DNA of 46,681 nt from DATKLX01 sp035542155 (GTDB taxonomy: Bacteria; Chloroflexota; Anaerolineae; Anaerolineales; Anaerolineaceae), in assembly GCA_035542155.1 (NCBI GenBank), contig DATKLX010000222.1:1-46681 (forward strand). Reading direction: 5' to 3'. The translations under genes and the position numbers were made by a program. Under the pieces are notes generated by a model. It saw nothing but the letters and a program-made list of their open reading frames with translations. It searched no databases and was not told where the DNA came from. Positions 31,802-40,759 of this stretch are shown one piece after another; the stretch's first letter is position 1, and each line of letters begins with the position of its first letter.

Positions 31802-32317
31802 TTAACGTCTGGGGCTTTTCCGCTCTGGCTCTTCATCTCCGCCGAACAGCTCCAGCCACTCGCGCAGCTCCTCGGCGCTCAGGCCGTCATTGTCTTTGCT
31901 TTTTGCAGAGCTTTTCCTCGCAAGCTCCTGCTTCCCTTCCCCAGCGGCTGGCAGCATACGGGCAAATTCCTCGGAGGAGAGGATCTGCGCGCGTGCCCTC
32001 CGCGCCTCGGCCTGGACCTGGCGATCCGAGGAGACCACGGTCCAGCCGGCGGCGGTTTTCCCAAGCTGGCCCAGCCGCAGGCGAATGGCCTCGTCGGCGG
32101 TGCGACCCTGGCGGACGAAATGGGCTTTGACCGGCCCATAAGCGCGCGTCCCGGCATAGCCCGCCGGCGCCCGGTCGAAAAACACTTCGACCGTTTTGCG
32201 CTCGCGGCGGCAGAATGCCTGCAGGCGGTGGATCAGCTCCTGCTCGTCGTCGATCTCGTTCAGGCTCAGCCCGCGAACTCTGGGGATCAGGTTGTGACCG
32301 TCGATGAGATAGCCCAT
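31802..32317 (-). CDS. YacP-like NYN-domain RNA endonuclease
   Basis: 171 residues. LIDGHNLIP at the start carries the first acidic residue (Asp6), VEVFFDRAP the second, and VVSSDRQVQAEARR the third group of the PIN-like NYN fold. The C-terminal 50 residues are charged and probably disordered. Relatives such as Rae1/YacP cut mRNA in translating ribosomes. The gene starts 9 bp after the stop of the DUF1361 gene, so they share a transcript. No terminator stands immediately after it other than the hairpin array. Confidence 0.85.
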   Translation of the reverse strand: MGYLIDGHNLIPRVRGLSLNEIDDEQELIHRLQAFCRRERKTVEVFFDRAPAGYAGTRAYGPVKAHFVRQGRTADEAIRLRLGQLGKTAAGWTVVSSDRQVQAEARRARAQILSSEEFARMLPAAGEGKQELARKSSAKSKDNDGLSAEELREWLELFGGDEEPERKSPRR

Positions 32318-32326
32318 GGCCCGGCC

Positions 32327-33037
32327 CTATCCGCTGCCAGCCCGGCGCTCGCTCCCCTCGCTGATCATCTGGCCCAGGAGATGGATGGCCAGGTAAATGA
32401 AGAGAAAGAGGAGGGTAAACAAGATGGTGAAGATGTAGCCGGGCAGGTTGGCGATCGGGTGGCGCACGATGCCGTAGACATCTTTTGCAATAGGGATGGG
32501 ATCTCTGAGCAGATCCCAGGAGTTCCAGCGCAGGAAGCGCCCCAGGTAGACCCCGATGCTGCTCACGGCGGTCATGGCCAGGGCAAAGACCCAGCCGACG
32601 ACGGAGTTCCATTCCTGCGTGATGATCTCCTGCATCAGGAACAGAGAGGCCACCCCCAGGAACAGGCCGGTCCAGGCAAACCCGAGGAGGAGGATGACGT
32701 CGAACCAGAGCGGCGTGCTGCCGTTGGCGGTCGCCAGGTGCTGGAAGTCGGTCAGCAGGTAGGGGGCATTGGGGAAGAAAACGAGCCAGATCAGGGTGCA
32801 GACGGGCATGAAGAGAAAGAAGGTGACCCGGTTGTGGTACGCCAAGTAAGCCGCGACTGCGGCGGCGAAAGGGATCCAGGCCAGGAAGAGGTTGAAGGGC
32901 AGGAAGCGGTAGTTATTCACATCGCTGTAATGTACGTAGAGCCGGTAGAGAGCCAGCGAGATGAGCGTCGCCGTCAGGAGCAACGCGCCGAGGGCCAGCT
33001 TATATTGATGGCGCTTGATGATTTTGGTAATCTCCAT
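32327..33037 (-). CDS. DUF1361 membrane protein
   Basis: 236 residues from the ATG at 33037, with about six or seven membrane helices. FLAWIPFAAAVAAYL, FFPNAPYLLTDFQHL and WNSWDLLRDP are the DUF1361 signature. The function of the family is not known. A longer form from a GTG at 33115 has a G-rich but not convincing ribosome binding site; the shorter form starts just before the first helix. It precedes the NYN nuclease gene in the same operon. Confidence 0.82.
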   Translation of the reverse strand: MEITKIIKRHQYKLALGALLLTATLISLALYRLYVHYSDVNNYRFLPFNLFLAWIPFAAAVAAYLAYHNRVTFFLFMPVCTLIWLVFFPNAPYLLTDFQHLATANGSTPLWFDVILLLGFAWTGLFLGVASLFLMQEIITQEWNSVVGWVFALAMTAVSSIGVYLGRFLRWNSWDLLRDPIPIAKDVYGIVRHPIANLPGYIFTILFTLLFLFIYLAIHLLGQMISEGSERRAGSG

Positions 33038-33156
33038 GATGGGATTGATCTTACCGTATCTGTCTGTGAATGTATAGACCGGATGTCCGTTGCCACCCAC
33101 AAACATCCCACCCACCGTATCTCACGATCCCCTCCTTTTTATGCTATCATGGACCT

Positions 33157-33702
33157 ATGCGAAGCCCATCGATGAATTCCTGGCAGCGGCTGGTCTTCTA
33201 TCTCGTCCTCAACGTCCTGGTCTCCGCCTGCACCATACTCACCATCCTCTATTTCTGGGACCGCGCCCACCAGCCGGCTGATCTGAAAGCTGCCGGAACT
33301 CTCCCCGCCACACTGCCGGCGGCGATCCTCGCCACTCCCACCTCCGCACCCACGCCGCTCCCACCGACGCCCCTGGCCGGGAAACCACCGGACCTGATCC
33401 ACATCGATAACGTCTTCGGGGTGGGCAACTTAAATGATGAGGTCGTCGCCCTCAAACGGGTTGGCGAGGGTGAGCTGGACCTGACCGGCTGGAAGCTGTC
33501 CGGCGGGCATGGCGGCGACTTCGTTTTCCCCGCTCTGACCCTCTTCAAGGACGGCAGCGTCCAGGTCCACACCGGCGCGGGGGCCAATACCGTGGTCGAC
33601 CTGTACTGGGGACGGGATGGTCCGGTCTGGCAGGCCGGGGACACGGTCAAGCTGGTCGATAACCAGGGCCGGTTGTGGGCGACTTTTAAGATCCCGGAGT
33701 AA
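33157..33702 (+). CDS. Membrane-anchored lamin-tail domain protein
   Basis: 181 residues. One N-terminal membrane helix (about 10-32), a Pro/Thr-rich linker with APTPLPPTP, then a lamin-tail domain: DLIHIDNVFGVGNLNDEVV, DLTGWKLSG, FVFPALTLFKDGSVQVHTG, DTVKLVDNQGRLW. Bacterial LTD proteins sit outside the membrane, often with nucleases or surface proteins, and their ligand is unclear. The dnaX gene starts 33 bp later, but a shared function is not implied. Confidence 0.85.
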   Translation: MRSPSMNSWQRLVFYLVLNVLVSACTILTILYFWDRAHQPADLKAAGTLPATLPAAILATPTSAPTPLPPTPLAGKPPDLIHIDNVFGVGNLNDEVVALKRVGEGELDLTGWKLSGGHGGDFVFPALTLFKDGSVQVHTGAGANTVVDLYWGRDGPVWQAGDTVKLVDNQGRLWATFKIPE

Positions 33703-33735
33703 AATCGGGTACAATTTGGTTCGTTCAGGGAACCT

Positions 33736-35388
33736 ATGTCACAAGCTCTTTACCGGAAATGGCGTCCCCGCCTGTGGGATGAAGTCATCGCCCAGGAACC
33801 TGTCGTCGAGACCCTGCGCAACGCGATCAGGTCCGAGCGGGTAGCGCACGCCTACCTCTTCGCCGGACCGCGCGGCACGGGCAAAACGACCACCGCCCGC
33901 CTGCTGGCCAAGGCGGTCAACTGCCTGGAAGAATCGCCCGACAGGCGCCCCTGCGACCACTGCGACCACTGCCTGGCGGTCAACGAGGGCCACTTCATGG
34001 ACCTGATCGAGATCGACGCGGCTTCCAACACCAGCGTCGAGGACGTGCGCGAGCTGCGGGATAAGATCAACTTCTCTCCGTCCCAGGGCAGGTACAGGGT
34101 CTACATTATCGATGAAGTCCATATGCTCTCCACCGCCGCCTTCAATGCCCTGCTGAAGACCCTTGAAGAACCCCCGCCCCACGTGATCTTCATTCTGGCG
34201 ACCACCGAGGTCCACAAGATCCCGGCGACGGTGCTCTCGCGCTGCCAGCGGCACGAGTTTCGGCGCATCCCGGTCAACGACATCGTCCGTCACCTCACGG
34301 CGCTCGCCAGACAGGAAAAGCTGGACGTGCAGGCCGAAGCTCTGATCCTGATCGCCCGCCAGTCGACCGGCAGCATGCGCGACGCCATCTCGCTGCTCGA
34401 CCAGTTGGCTTCTTCGGGAAAGGCAATCGACCTGGAGCTGGCCCAGAACGTGCTGGGGACGGCCACCAACCAGGTGGTGGTCGACCTGGTCGGTGCGATC
34501 CTCAGCCGGAACGCTGCGGAAGGCCTCACCCAGATTCACAAGGCGCTTGACGCGGGGACCGACCCGCGCCAGTTTGCCCGCCAGGTGGTGGAATACCTGC
34601 GCGGGCTGCTGTTCTTCCGTATGGAGAACGGGAAAGAGGTCGAGGCCACCCCGGAGATGCGCGCGCAGATGAAGCAGCACGCCGACGGGTTCACCACACC
34701 CCAGTTGCTGGACACGATCCGCGCTTTCAACTCCGCCGCCACGGACCTGCGCGGCGGCTGGCAGCCCGGCCTGCTCCTCGAGCTGGCCTTCGCCGAAGCC
34801 ATCGAGCCGAAGGTCGAGACTCAAGCCCCCACGCTCACTGTGGCGGCCCACACCCAGGCTGCGACGCCGCAGTCCATAGCCCAACCGCCGACTGAGACGC
34901 CTGCCGAGATCCGTGTCCGCACGCCGGCTTCCCCACCGGCTGAGGCCCCGGACCGGTCCGCCGCGCAGCCCCCCGTACAGCCAGCACGAGCTGCAGCCCA
35001 GCCGCCGGCTGTCGAACCGGCGCCCGCCGCGGGCGCGATCAGCTTCCAGGCGCTGGCCCAGCACTGGCCGCGCATCCGCCAGTTGGTCAAGAAGCGCAGC
35101 CCGCAGACCGAAGCGCTGCTCAATTCGGGCAAGCTGGTCGGGATCAAGGATGGGGCGCTGATCATCGGTTTCAGCCCGGTGCTGAAGGTTAAGATGGAGA
35201 CCGGCAATAACCTGGAGATCACCAGTCAGGCCATCGCCCAGACGACCGGCGCAGCCCTCAACGTGCGCTGCGTGCTCTACAGCGGCAAGCAGTCCGGCAG
35301 CCTCCCCGCGGACATGGAGGTCGACAGCGATGGCATCGTCGGCACTGCCCTGCGCGACCTGGGCGGCGAAGTGGTGGATATTCAATAA
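33736..35388 (+). CDS. dnaX: DNA polymerase III tau/gamma subunit
   Basis: 550 residues. Walker A GPRGTGKT (44-51), a zinc site with Cys63, Cys73, Cys76 and Cys79, Walker B IIDEVHML, sensor 1 ILATTE and the SRC arginine finger in VLSRCQRHEF. These are the clamp-loader features. Residues 360-430 are a Pro/Ala-rich linker, and the last 110 residues form the tau-type C-terminal domain. No A-rich slippery site for a short gamma form is obvious. AGGGAACC precedes the ATG. It leads the dnaX-ybaB-recR cluster. Confidence 0.97.
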   Translation: MSQALYRKWRPRLWDEVIAQEPVVETLRNAIRSERVAHAYLFAGPRGTGKTTTARLLAKAVNCLEESPDRRPCDHCDHCLAVNEGHFMDLIEIDAASNTSVEDVRELRDKINFSPSQGRYRVYIIDEVHMLSTAAFNALLKTLEEPPPHVIFILATTEVHKIPATVLSRCQRHEFRRIPVNDIVRHLTALARQEKLDVQAEALILIARQSTGSMRDAISLLDQLASSGKAIDLELAQNVLGTATNQVVVDLVGAILSRNAAEGLTQIHKALDAGTDPRQFARQVVEYLRGLLFFRMENGKEVEATPEMRAQMKQHADGFTTPQLLDTIRAFNSAATDLRGGWQPGLLLELAFAEAIEPKVETQAPTLTVAAHTQAATPQSIAQPPTETPAEIRVRTPASPPAEAPDRSAAQPPVQPARAAAQPPAVEPAPAAGAISFQALAQHWPRIRQLVKKRSPQTEALLNSGKLVGIKDGALIIGFSPVLKVKMETGNNLEITSQAIAQTTGAALNVRCVLYSGKQSGSLPADMEVDSDGIVGTALRDLGGEVVDIQ

Positions 35389-35417
35389 AGCGTAAAGTTC
35401 TTTCTTGGAGGTGAAGT

Positions 35418-35765
35418 ATGGCAAAAGGATATAATCGACCCCCGGGCGGTGGTGGCGGCATGGGCGGGGGCGGAATGATGAACCAGATCAAAAAGATGCA
35501 GGAACAGCTCGCCCAGGCCCAGGCTCAACTGGCCGAGGAGACCGTTACAGTCACGGCGGGCGGCGGCGCGGTCAAAGTGACCATGACCGGCGACCAGGTC
35601 TGCAAGGGCGTGGAGATCGACGCGGAGCTGCTCAAAGACGCCGACGCGGAGATGCTCCAGGATCTGATCCTGACCGCGGTCAACCTGGCGCTGGATAAGT
35701 CCCGCCAACTCCAGTCCGACCGCCTCGGCCCCCTGGCTGGTGGGCTGGGCGGATTGGGATTTTAA
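35418..35765 (+). CDS. YbaB/EbfC nucleoid-associated protein
   Basis: 115 residues. A Gly/Met-rich start is followed by the helix IKKMQEQLAQAQAQLAEETV, beta strands with VTAGGGAVKVTMTGD, and LQDLILTAVNLAL. The protein forms dimers and binds DNA; it is nearly always between dnaX and recR. GGAGG precedes the ATG and its stop overlaps the recR start (TAATG). Confidence 0.95.
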   Translation: MAKGYNRPPGGGGGMGGGGMMNQIKKMQEQLAQAQAQLAEETVTVTAGGGAVKVTMTGDQVCKGVEIDAELLKDADAEMLQDLILTAVNLALDKSRQLQSDRLGPLAGGLGGLGF

Positions 35766-36373
35766 TGGCCCAATTACCTGAACCAGTACAAAACCTGGTC
35801 AACGCGTTTGCCCGGCTGCCGGGGATCGGTCCCAAGACCGCTTCACGCCTGGCGTTTTATCTGTTGCGCGCCCCGGAGGACATTTCCAGCCAGCTCGCCG
35901 AGGCCCTGACCGGGCTTAAAACCGGCACCAGCCTGTGCACGATCTGCTACAACATTACCCGCGCCGGCAACGCGATCTGCGAAATCTGCTCGGATCCGCG
36001 GCGGGACGAGTCCTCGATCTGTGTGGTCGAAGACCCGCTGGATGTGCTCGCCCTGGAGCGCACGGACGCCTTCCAGGGTCGCTATGCCGTGCTGCACGGC
36101 GTGCTCTCTCCCATCGAGGGGATCGGCCCTGAAGATCTGCGCATCCGCCCGCTGATCGAGCGGGTGAAGAGCGGCAAGGTCAAAGAGGTGATCCTGGCGA
36201 CCAACCCCAGCATGGAAGGCGACGCCACGGCCCTCTACCTGCGCCAGCAGATCCAGCCGCTGGGAGTCAGGGTGACCCGCCTGGCGCGCGGCCTGCCGGT
36301 CGGCGGCGACCTGGAATACGCCGACCAGAGCACCCTCCTGCGCGCCCTCTCCGGCCGCCAGGATATGGGGTAA
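35765..36373 (+). CDS. recR: Recombination mediator RecR
   Basis: 202 residues. Helix-hairpin-helix LPGIGPKTASRLAFYLL, zinc finger Cys58, Cys61, Cys72 and Cys75 (CTICYN, CEIC), then a Toprim domain with ICVVEDPLDVLALERT and NPSMEGDATALYL. RecR works with RecF/RecO to load RecA on gapped DNA. It overlaps ybaB by one base. Confidence 0.97.
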   Translation: MAQLPEPVQNLVNAFARLPGIGPKTASRLAFYLLRAPEDISSQLAEALTGLKTGTSLCTICYNITRAGNAICEICSDPRRDESSICVVEDPLDVLALERTDAFQGRYAVLHGVLSPIEGIGPEDLRIRPLIERVKSGKVKEVILATNPSMEGDATALYLRQQIQPLGVRVTRLARGLPVGGDLEYADQSTLLRALSGRQDMG

Positions 36374-36386
36374 AAACAGAAGACAC

Positions 36387-36426
36387 ACCCCGAACAGAAA
36401 GGGTTCAGGGTCTTTTTGGTTTTTTA
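36387..36426 (+). terminator. Terminator of dnaX-ybaB-recR
   Basis: ACCC-C-GAAC (36387-36395) pairs with GTTC-A-GGGT (36403-36411), one mismatch, followed by CTTTTT and a second T run. Confidence 0.8.
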
Positions 36427-37629
36427 ACCTGCAGTGAGCGGTGGGTATACAACAGGAAGCTGGCTCTGGCGGTGAAGCTGTACCCAGACGGCAGCCAGGC
36501 AGAGAACTGGGATCAAGCCGCTAAAGACATCGTACCCCTGTGAATTGGAGATTGCCAGGAACACCAGCGAGAGGATCGACAGCCCGAAGGGGTAGAGGGC
36601 TGTGACCAAAAAGGGCGCTCCAGATTTGGCCAGACGGATGGCGGTCACGGTGAGGGGAATTACCAGCAGCAGCTGATCGTAGGCCCAGATGTACGGAGCG
36701 ATCGCCAGCGAGGCCGGAATCACCAGGCTCATCATCCAGCTGGGGGACAGATTTTTCTTCCGCCAAAGGGCCCACAGGGTCAACAGGCCCAGGCCCAGCG
36801 CGAGGATTACCCCGCCCGCTGCCGTGCAAGGTAACGAATGGTTGCAGGCCGCCCCGCTGAGCCCAAACACGTTAGGCATCACCCCAAAGCTATCCAAAAA
36901 TTTACGATTCCCGGAAGAGAGGAACTTGCCAATCCAGGCAGGATCTTGGAGAAACCCAATCACAGCCCAGGCTGCGGCGCCGCCGGCAATTCCGGCGATG
37001 GCGTTCCAGCGCTTCTGAAATAGCAGCCAGATCCCCGCGAAGGCGATCACCGGGAAACCAAGGGTAGGTTTGAGGAAGAGCAGCGACAAGGCCACTCCAC
37101 CCTGCCACCATTTACCTTTTTCCCAAAGATTCACTGCTAATGCCGGGATCAGCAACAGAAAACCGCTGATCTGGCCATGATAGGCAGAGATAATCGTCGG
37201 GCGGAAGAGCAGGATTGCTGCGAAGAGCGGAAACAGCAAATTTTTCCACGCGCGCAAATCCAGGCCTGGATTGAGCAAGAAGACCGAGACGGCAATCATC
37301 AACCCCGAAAGGAAGACCCAGAAAATATACGCCTGCATGAGCGGGATCAGTCCGATGGGGATAAAGAGGATCCCCAGGGCCAGGGGGTACGGAAAAAAGG
37401 GGTTGGGCATCCATCCGGTCCCAAACCGGATGTGCCCGCTAAGCCACTGGCCTGGGTCGTAAGGGCTCTGCCCGGCCCAGCTCATCCAGCCCGCCAACCA
37501 GAAGGTAAAAAAGTCCTTATCGTGGTAGTCCATCCCCGGCACTACTACGATCCCAAAGGCCAGAAAGACTGCCCCAAGGCCAAGCAGGGCAATCAGATTT
37601 ACTTTTTGTACATCGGTGAATTTAAACAT
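36424..37629 (-). CDS. GT87-like polytopic membrane glycosyltransferase
   Basis: 401 residues with about ten membrane helices. The first outer loop has MDYHDKDFFTFWLAGWMSWAG and SPYDPGQW, the acidic and SPYD pattern of GT87/DUF2029 polyprenyl-phosphate mannosyltransferase-like enzymes, then PNPFFPYP, GQISGFLLL and LKPTLGFP. They add sugars to lipids or glycans on the outer face. Acceptor unknown. No clear ribosome binding site precedes the ATG. It converges with recR. Confidence 0.83.
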   Translation of the reverse strand: MFKFTDVQKVNLIALLGLGAVFLAFGIVVVPGMDYHDKDFFTFWLAGWMSWAGQSPYDPGQWLSGHIRFGTGWMPNPFFPYPLALGILFIPIGLIPLMQAYIFWVFLSGLMIAVSVFLLNPGLDLRAWKNLLFPLFAAILLFRPTIISAYHGQISGFLLLIPALAVNLWEKGKWWQGGVALSLLFLKPTLGFPVIAFAGIWLLFQKRWNAIAGIAGGAAAWAVIGFLQDPAWIGKFLSSGNRKFLDSFGVMPNVFGLSGAACNHSLPCTAAGGVILALGLGLLTLWALWRKKNLSPSWMMSLVIPASLAIAPYIWAYDQLLLVIPLTVTAIRLAKSGAPFLVTALYPFGLSILSLVFLAISNSQGYDVFSGLIPVLCLAAVWVQLHRQSQLPVVYPPLTAG

Positions 37630-37692
37630 GGCTGCGATGAACCCGGACGATTAATACAAATTTACCACAGAGCACACATAGTGCACAAGGAG

Positions 37693-37747
37693 GAGAACAG
37701 ATAACGAAGATGAGTATCTTTGATACTGATCTCCGTTATCTGTTCTC
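37693..37747. terminator. Long hairpin downstream of the HerA-like gene
   Basis: GAGAACAGATAACG (37693-37706) and CGTTATCTGTTCTC (37734-37747) form a perfect 14-bp stem, extended inward by AGATGAGTATC/GATACTGATCT. No U tract follows on the minus strand, so it may protect or process the 3' end rather than act as an intrinsic terminator. Confidence 0.55.
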
Positions 37748-37752
37748 ATTTT

Positions 37753-40260
37753 CTATTCGATTTTAAACGCCGGCAGCTCGACAACCTTTTCACCGGCCTG
37801 GAGGACGTGATAGGGAATCCAGACCAGGCCAAAAAGCTCGAGAAAAACGTCTTTCTTCTGGGGAGTGACGGGTATCTCGCTTTCTTCGATTGCGATCCGC
37901 GACCAGCGCTCGGAGCACTCCTGGACCGCCGCGGCGCGCGCTTTCAACAGCTCGTCAGCCTGCGCCTTCAGGCTGGCCAGGGTCTGGTGCGATTCCTCCA
38001 CGTCGGCCTTGGCCGCCTCGGTCATGCGGTGCTTGGTCAGCGAAGTGCTCACCCGGCGCCGGCTGTGGGTAAACAGCCCGAGGATATTCTCAGCATGGGT
38101 GCCCAGCTCTTCCATTTTGCGCTGGGAAAGCTCCTCCTGGTCTTGCTGGAGCTCGCGCTGTTCCCGGCCCATCTTTTCGTAGATCGCGGCGAGCTTCTGG
38201 TCGAAGTCCGCGGCGACCCTGGCAACCTCGGCGTCGTAGCCCTGGCGCGCCGCCTGGCTGGTCATCTCACGAAACGCAGCCGTGGAAACATCCGGCGGGG
38301 CGTACACCTTGAGAGTCTCGTTGGCCCGCAGGCGCACCTGGCTGCCCCGGTACACCCAGTCGGCGAAATCCTTTTCCATGATCGCCAGCACCCTCGGGTC
38401 GCCGAGGGGCGCATCCAATCCGGCAAAGCGGGCTCCGGGGGCGGGCTGGGGGTCCAGGATCTGGGGATCGAAGCCCGGGTAGGGGTAGTCCTCCCAGCGC
38501 ACCATCCCTCTCCGGTCGGGGTGTGGAATCAGGACCGCCCGGCGCTGGAGAGTATCCACGTTGTATTTGCGCGCCAGGAAGCGCACCTGCGCCTGGGCCA
38601 GCAGCTCGGCGCGGTAGAGCAGCCCCAGCGGGCGCGCGTCGGGCGGCAAGACCAGATCCACACTTTGCAGCGCCCCGTTGAGGGTGAGGTTGTTGGGGAA
38701 AAAGTACTCGCGTACCGCGGCAGGGACGGCCGGCCGGGTCTGCGAGCCCTCCAGGAGATCCTCGGCGCCCATTGTGGAAGGGGCGGGGGGTGCTGGAGCG
38801 GCGGGGGGCGCTGCCGGGGTAACCGCTCTGGAGCCAGCCGTCTCGGAAACCGGGGCCTCCGCGCCGGCGGCCAGGCGGTTCAGGTCTGGGATCTGGGCTC
38901 GGGTCAGCGGCCCGGCCAGGTAATTCATTGTCCAGCGCGACTGAAATGCCACCGGCTGGCCGGCGTGGACGTTGTGCAGCAGGAAGGTGCGCTTTCCCAG
39001 GCTGGAGATCATCCGGTCGTACTCGCCGCGGTCCAGGCTGCCGGAGGCGCTTTCCAGGCCGTCCAGGAGACGCTGCTTATCCTGCTCGGTTTGCAGCTTG
39101 CCGATCACCCAGGTCCCGGCGTTGGAGAGGGCTTTGTAATCCAGGTCGACCGGGTTCTGCGCGGCCAGGAGCAGCCCCACGCCAAATGCGCGAGCTTGCT
39201 TGAGCATGCGCAGCAGGATGGCTTTGGAAGGCGGGGTGGAGACCGGGGGCAGGTAGCCGGCGATCTCGTCGAAATAGACCAGCGCGCGCAGCCCGGAGGA
39301 TCCGGCCTGGGTGCGAATCCAGGTTTCCACGGCGGAAAGCAGCAAAGTGGTGAAGAACATGCGCTCGTCCTCGCCGAGGTGCGCCAGGTAGAACACGCTG
39401 TGCTGTGGGCGACCGTCGCCAGGAAAGAGCAGCTTCTGGATATCCAGCGGCTGGCCCTCCATCCAGGTCTGGAAGGCAGGCGCGGCCAGGAAATTGTTCA
39501 ACAGCATCGCCAGCGCCATACGGTCCTTCTCGGGGAAGAAGGTCTCCACCGGAAACACGCCCAACCTGGCAAAGGGCGGCGACTGGGTTCGCAGGATCAG
39601 CTCGGAGAGGTCGAGGTTCTTCCCCTGGCTCCAGGCGTTCTCGAATATATTCGAAAGCAGGATGTGCTCGCGTGAGCGCACCGGGTCGACGTCGGTCAGC
39701 CCGACCAGGCCGAGCAGGGCGGTCACAGTGCTGGCGATCTTCTCACGCAGGATCTCACGGTTGCCCTCCCAGGCGATCTGCGGCGCCTGGAGCGATGCCA
39801 GAATGCTGACCGGGTACCCGGCATCCGAGCCCGGGGTATATACGGCGAAATGCGCCGACCGCTGCAGCGCCGAAATCCGTTCGAGGGGGATGTTCCAATC
39901 CGCTAAGCCATTGCGCCAGGCCTCCGCCGTCTCGGCCGCCAGGTCGTCGAGCGTCTTGCCCTGGCGGCGGGCTGCCTCGGGGTCGATCCAGGGGCGGAAA
40001 TCCCGGGGTGCCTGGTCGGGGAAGTGCAACAGCAGGTTGGTCAGGTCACCCTTCGGGTCGATCAGGATGGCCGGGATGCCTTGCAGCGCCGCCTCTTCGA
40101 GCAGGGCGATGCACAGCCCGGTTTTGCCCGAGCCGGTCATCCCGGTGACCATGCCGTGGGTGGTCAGGTCGGCGGGGTCATAGAGGAGATCTGATGAGCT
40201 GCCCTGGACGTTGCTGGGCCGCCCCAGGTAAAAACCGGCCGAGGGATTGGAGGCTGCCAT
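37753..40260 (-). CDS. HerA-like ATPase with long C-terminal coiled coil
   Basis: 835 residues. Walker A GMTGSGKT (40-47), IDPKGD, then ALVYFDEIAGYLPP as Walker B and LLLAAQNPVDLDY. This is the HerA/FtsK-VirB4 fold of the DUF853/DUF87 class. A Pro/Ala-rich linker (about 490-520) follows, and after 690 a charged helix EKMGREQRELQQDQEELSQ continues for over 60 residues. It probably forms a hexameric DNA translocase. AAGGAG precedes the ATG. It is the last gene of the nurA-herA unit and only 14 bp after its neighbour. Confidence 0.88.
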   Translation of the reverse strand: MAASNPSAGFYLGRPSNVQGSSSDLLYDPADLTTHGMVTGMTGSGKTGLCIALLEEAALQGIPAILIDPKGDLTNLLLHFPDQAPRDFRPWIDPEAARRQGKTLDDLAAETAEAWRNGLADWNIPLERISALQRSAHFAVYTPGSDAGYPVSILASLQAPQIAWEGNREILREKIASTVTALLGLVGLTDVDPVRSREHILLSNIFENAWSQGKNLDLSELILRTQSPPFARLGVFPVETFFPEKDRMALAMLLNNFLAAPAFQTWMEGQPLDIQKLLFPGDGRPQHSVFYLAHLGEDERMFFTTLLLSAVETWIRTQAGSSGLRALVYFDEIAGYLPPVSTPPSKAILLRMLKQARAFGVGLLLAAQNPVDLDYKALSNAGTWVIGKLQTEQDKQRLLDGLESASGSLDRGEYDRMISSLGKRTFLLHNVHAGQPVAFQSRWTMNYLAGPLTRAQIPDLNRLAAGAEAPVSETAGSRAVTPAAPPAAPAPPAPSTMGAEDLLEGSQTRPAVPAAVREYFFPNNLTLNGALQSVDLVLPPDARPLGLLYRAELLAQAQVRFLARKYNVDTLQRRAVLIPHPDRRGMVRWEDYPYPGFDPQILDPQPAPGARFAGLDAPLGDPRVLAIMEKDFADWVYRGSQVRLRANETLKVYAPPDVSTAAFREMTSQAARQGYDAEVARVAADFDQKLAAIYEKMGREQRELQQDQEELSQRKMEELGTHAENILGLFTHSRRRVSTSLTKHRMTEAAKADVEESHQTLASLKAQADELLKARAAAVQECSERWSRIAIEESEIPVTPQKKDVFLELFGLVWIPYHVLQAGEKVVELPAFKIE

Positions 40261-40274
40261 GAACGTATTTCTCC

Positions 40275-40754
40275 TTATGTGGATTCTACCAGGTGGCTAA
40301 GTTCTTCGTAAATATATGCCCCGATGGACACGATCCAGCGCTCCAGGTCGGGCAGCGGCGCCGCCCGCGGCTGGGGATCCACGTGCACGCCCCCATCCCG
40401 GTCGCAAACCCAGCGAATCGCGTCCCGCGGAGTCCAGGCTTCTCCGCCCGCGACGGGCCGGGTGAGCCAGGCCAGACGGGGCAGCCGCTCAGCGCCGCGA
40501 TCAATCTGGACCTCGCCGTTCGCGTTCAGATTAAGCGGATGCAGGGACAGGTCCGGAAAGAGCCGCGGCGCGAGAGAGACATCCAGGATACGCCCGTGGA
40601 CGCGGGTCGTGTCGCAAAGTAGCAGGCGCAACTGCGTCGCGGCGACACGGTAGGCCGGGCGGGCGCCCTGGCCGGACCAGGCAAGGCTTTGCTTCAGGAT
40701 CGCGAGCGAATCGCTAAGATAGTTACGGAGAACCGGGTCCAGCGCCAGGGTCAT
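40275..40754 (-). CDS. Unknown protein in the nurA-herA unit
   Basis: 159 residues from the ATG at 40754, five bases after the preceding stop, so coupled. It has a helical start (LRNYLSDSLAILKQSLAW), QLRLLLCDTTRVHG and two Trp-containing segments near AIRWVCD and LERWIVSIG. No known domain. A role with the HerA-like ATPase behind it is suggested by position only. Confidence 0.7.
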   Translation of the reverse strand: MTLALDPVLRNYLSDSLAILKQSLAWSGQGARPAYRVAATQLRLLLCDTTRVHGRILDVSLAPRLFPDLSLHPLNLNANGEVQIDRGAERLPRLAWLTRPVAGGEAWTPRDAIRWVCDRDGGVHVDPQPRAAPLPDLERWIVSIGAYIYEELSHLVEST

Positions 40755-40759
40755 TTCAA

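Noticed and set aside
31466..33175. 569-codon open frame on the plus strand
   Set aside because: It runs through the hairpin array and antisense to the NYN and DUF1361 genes, and has no recognisable domain.
33736..35388. Programmed frameshift site for a short gamma product in dnaX
   Set aside because: No A6-7 slippery run with a following hairpin is visible near the domain border.
33739..35424. 561-codon open frame on the minus strand
   Set aside because: Antisense shadow of dnaX.
37720..39675. 651-codon open frame on the plus strand
   Set aside because: Antisense shadow of the HerA-like ATPase gene, rich in Gly, Arg and Gln as expected from reversed GC-rich codons.
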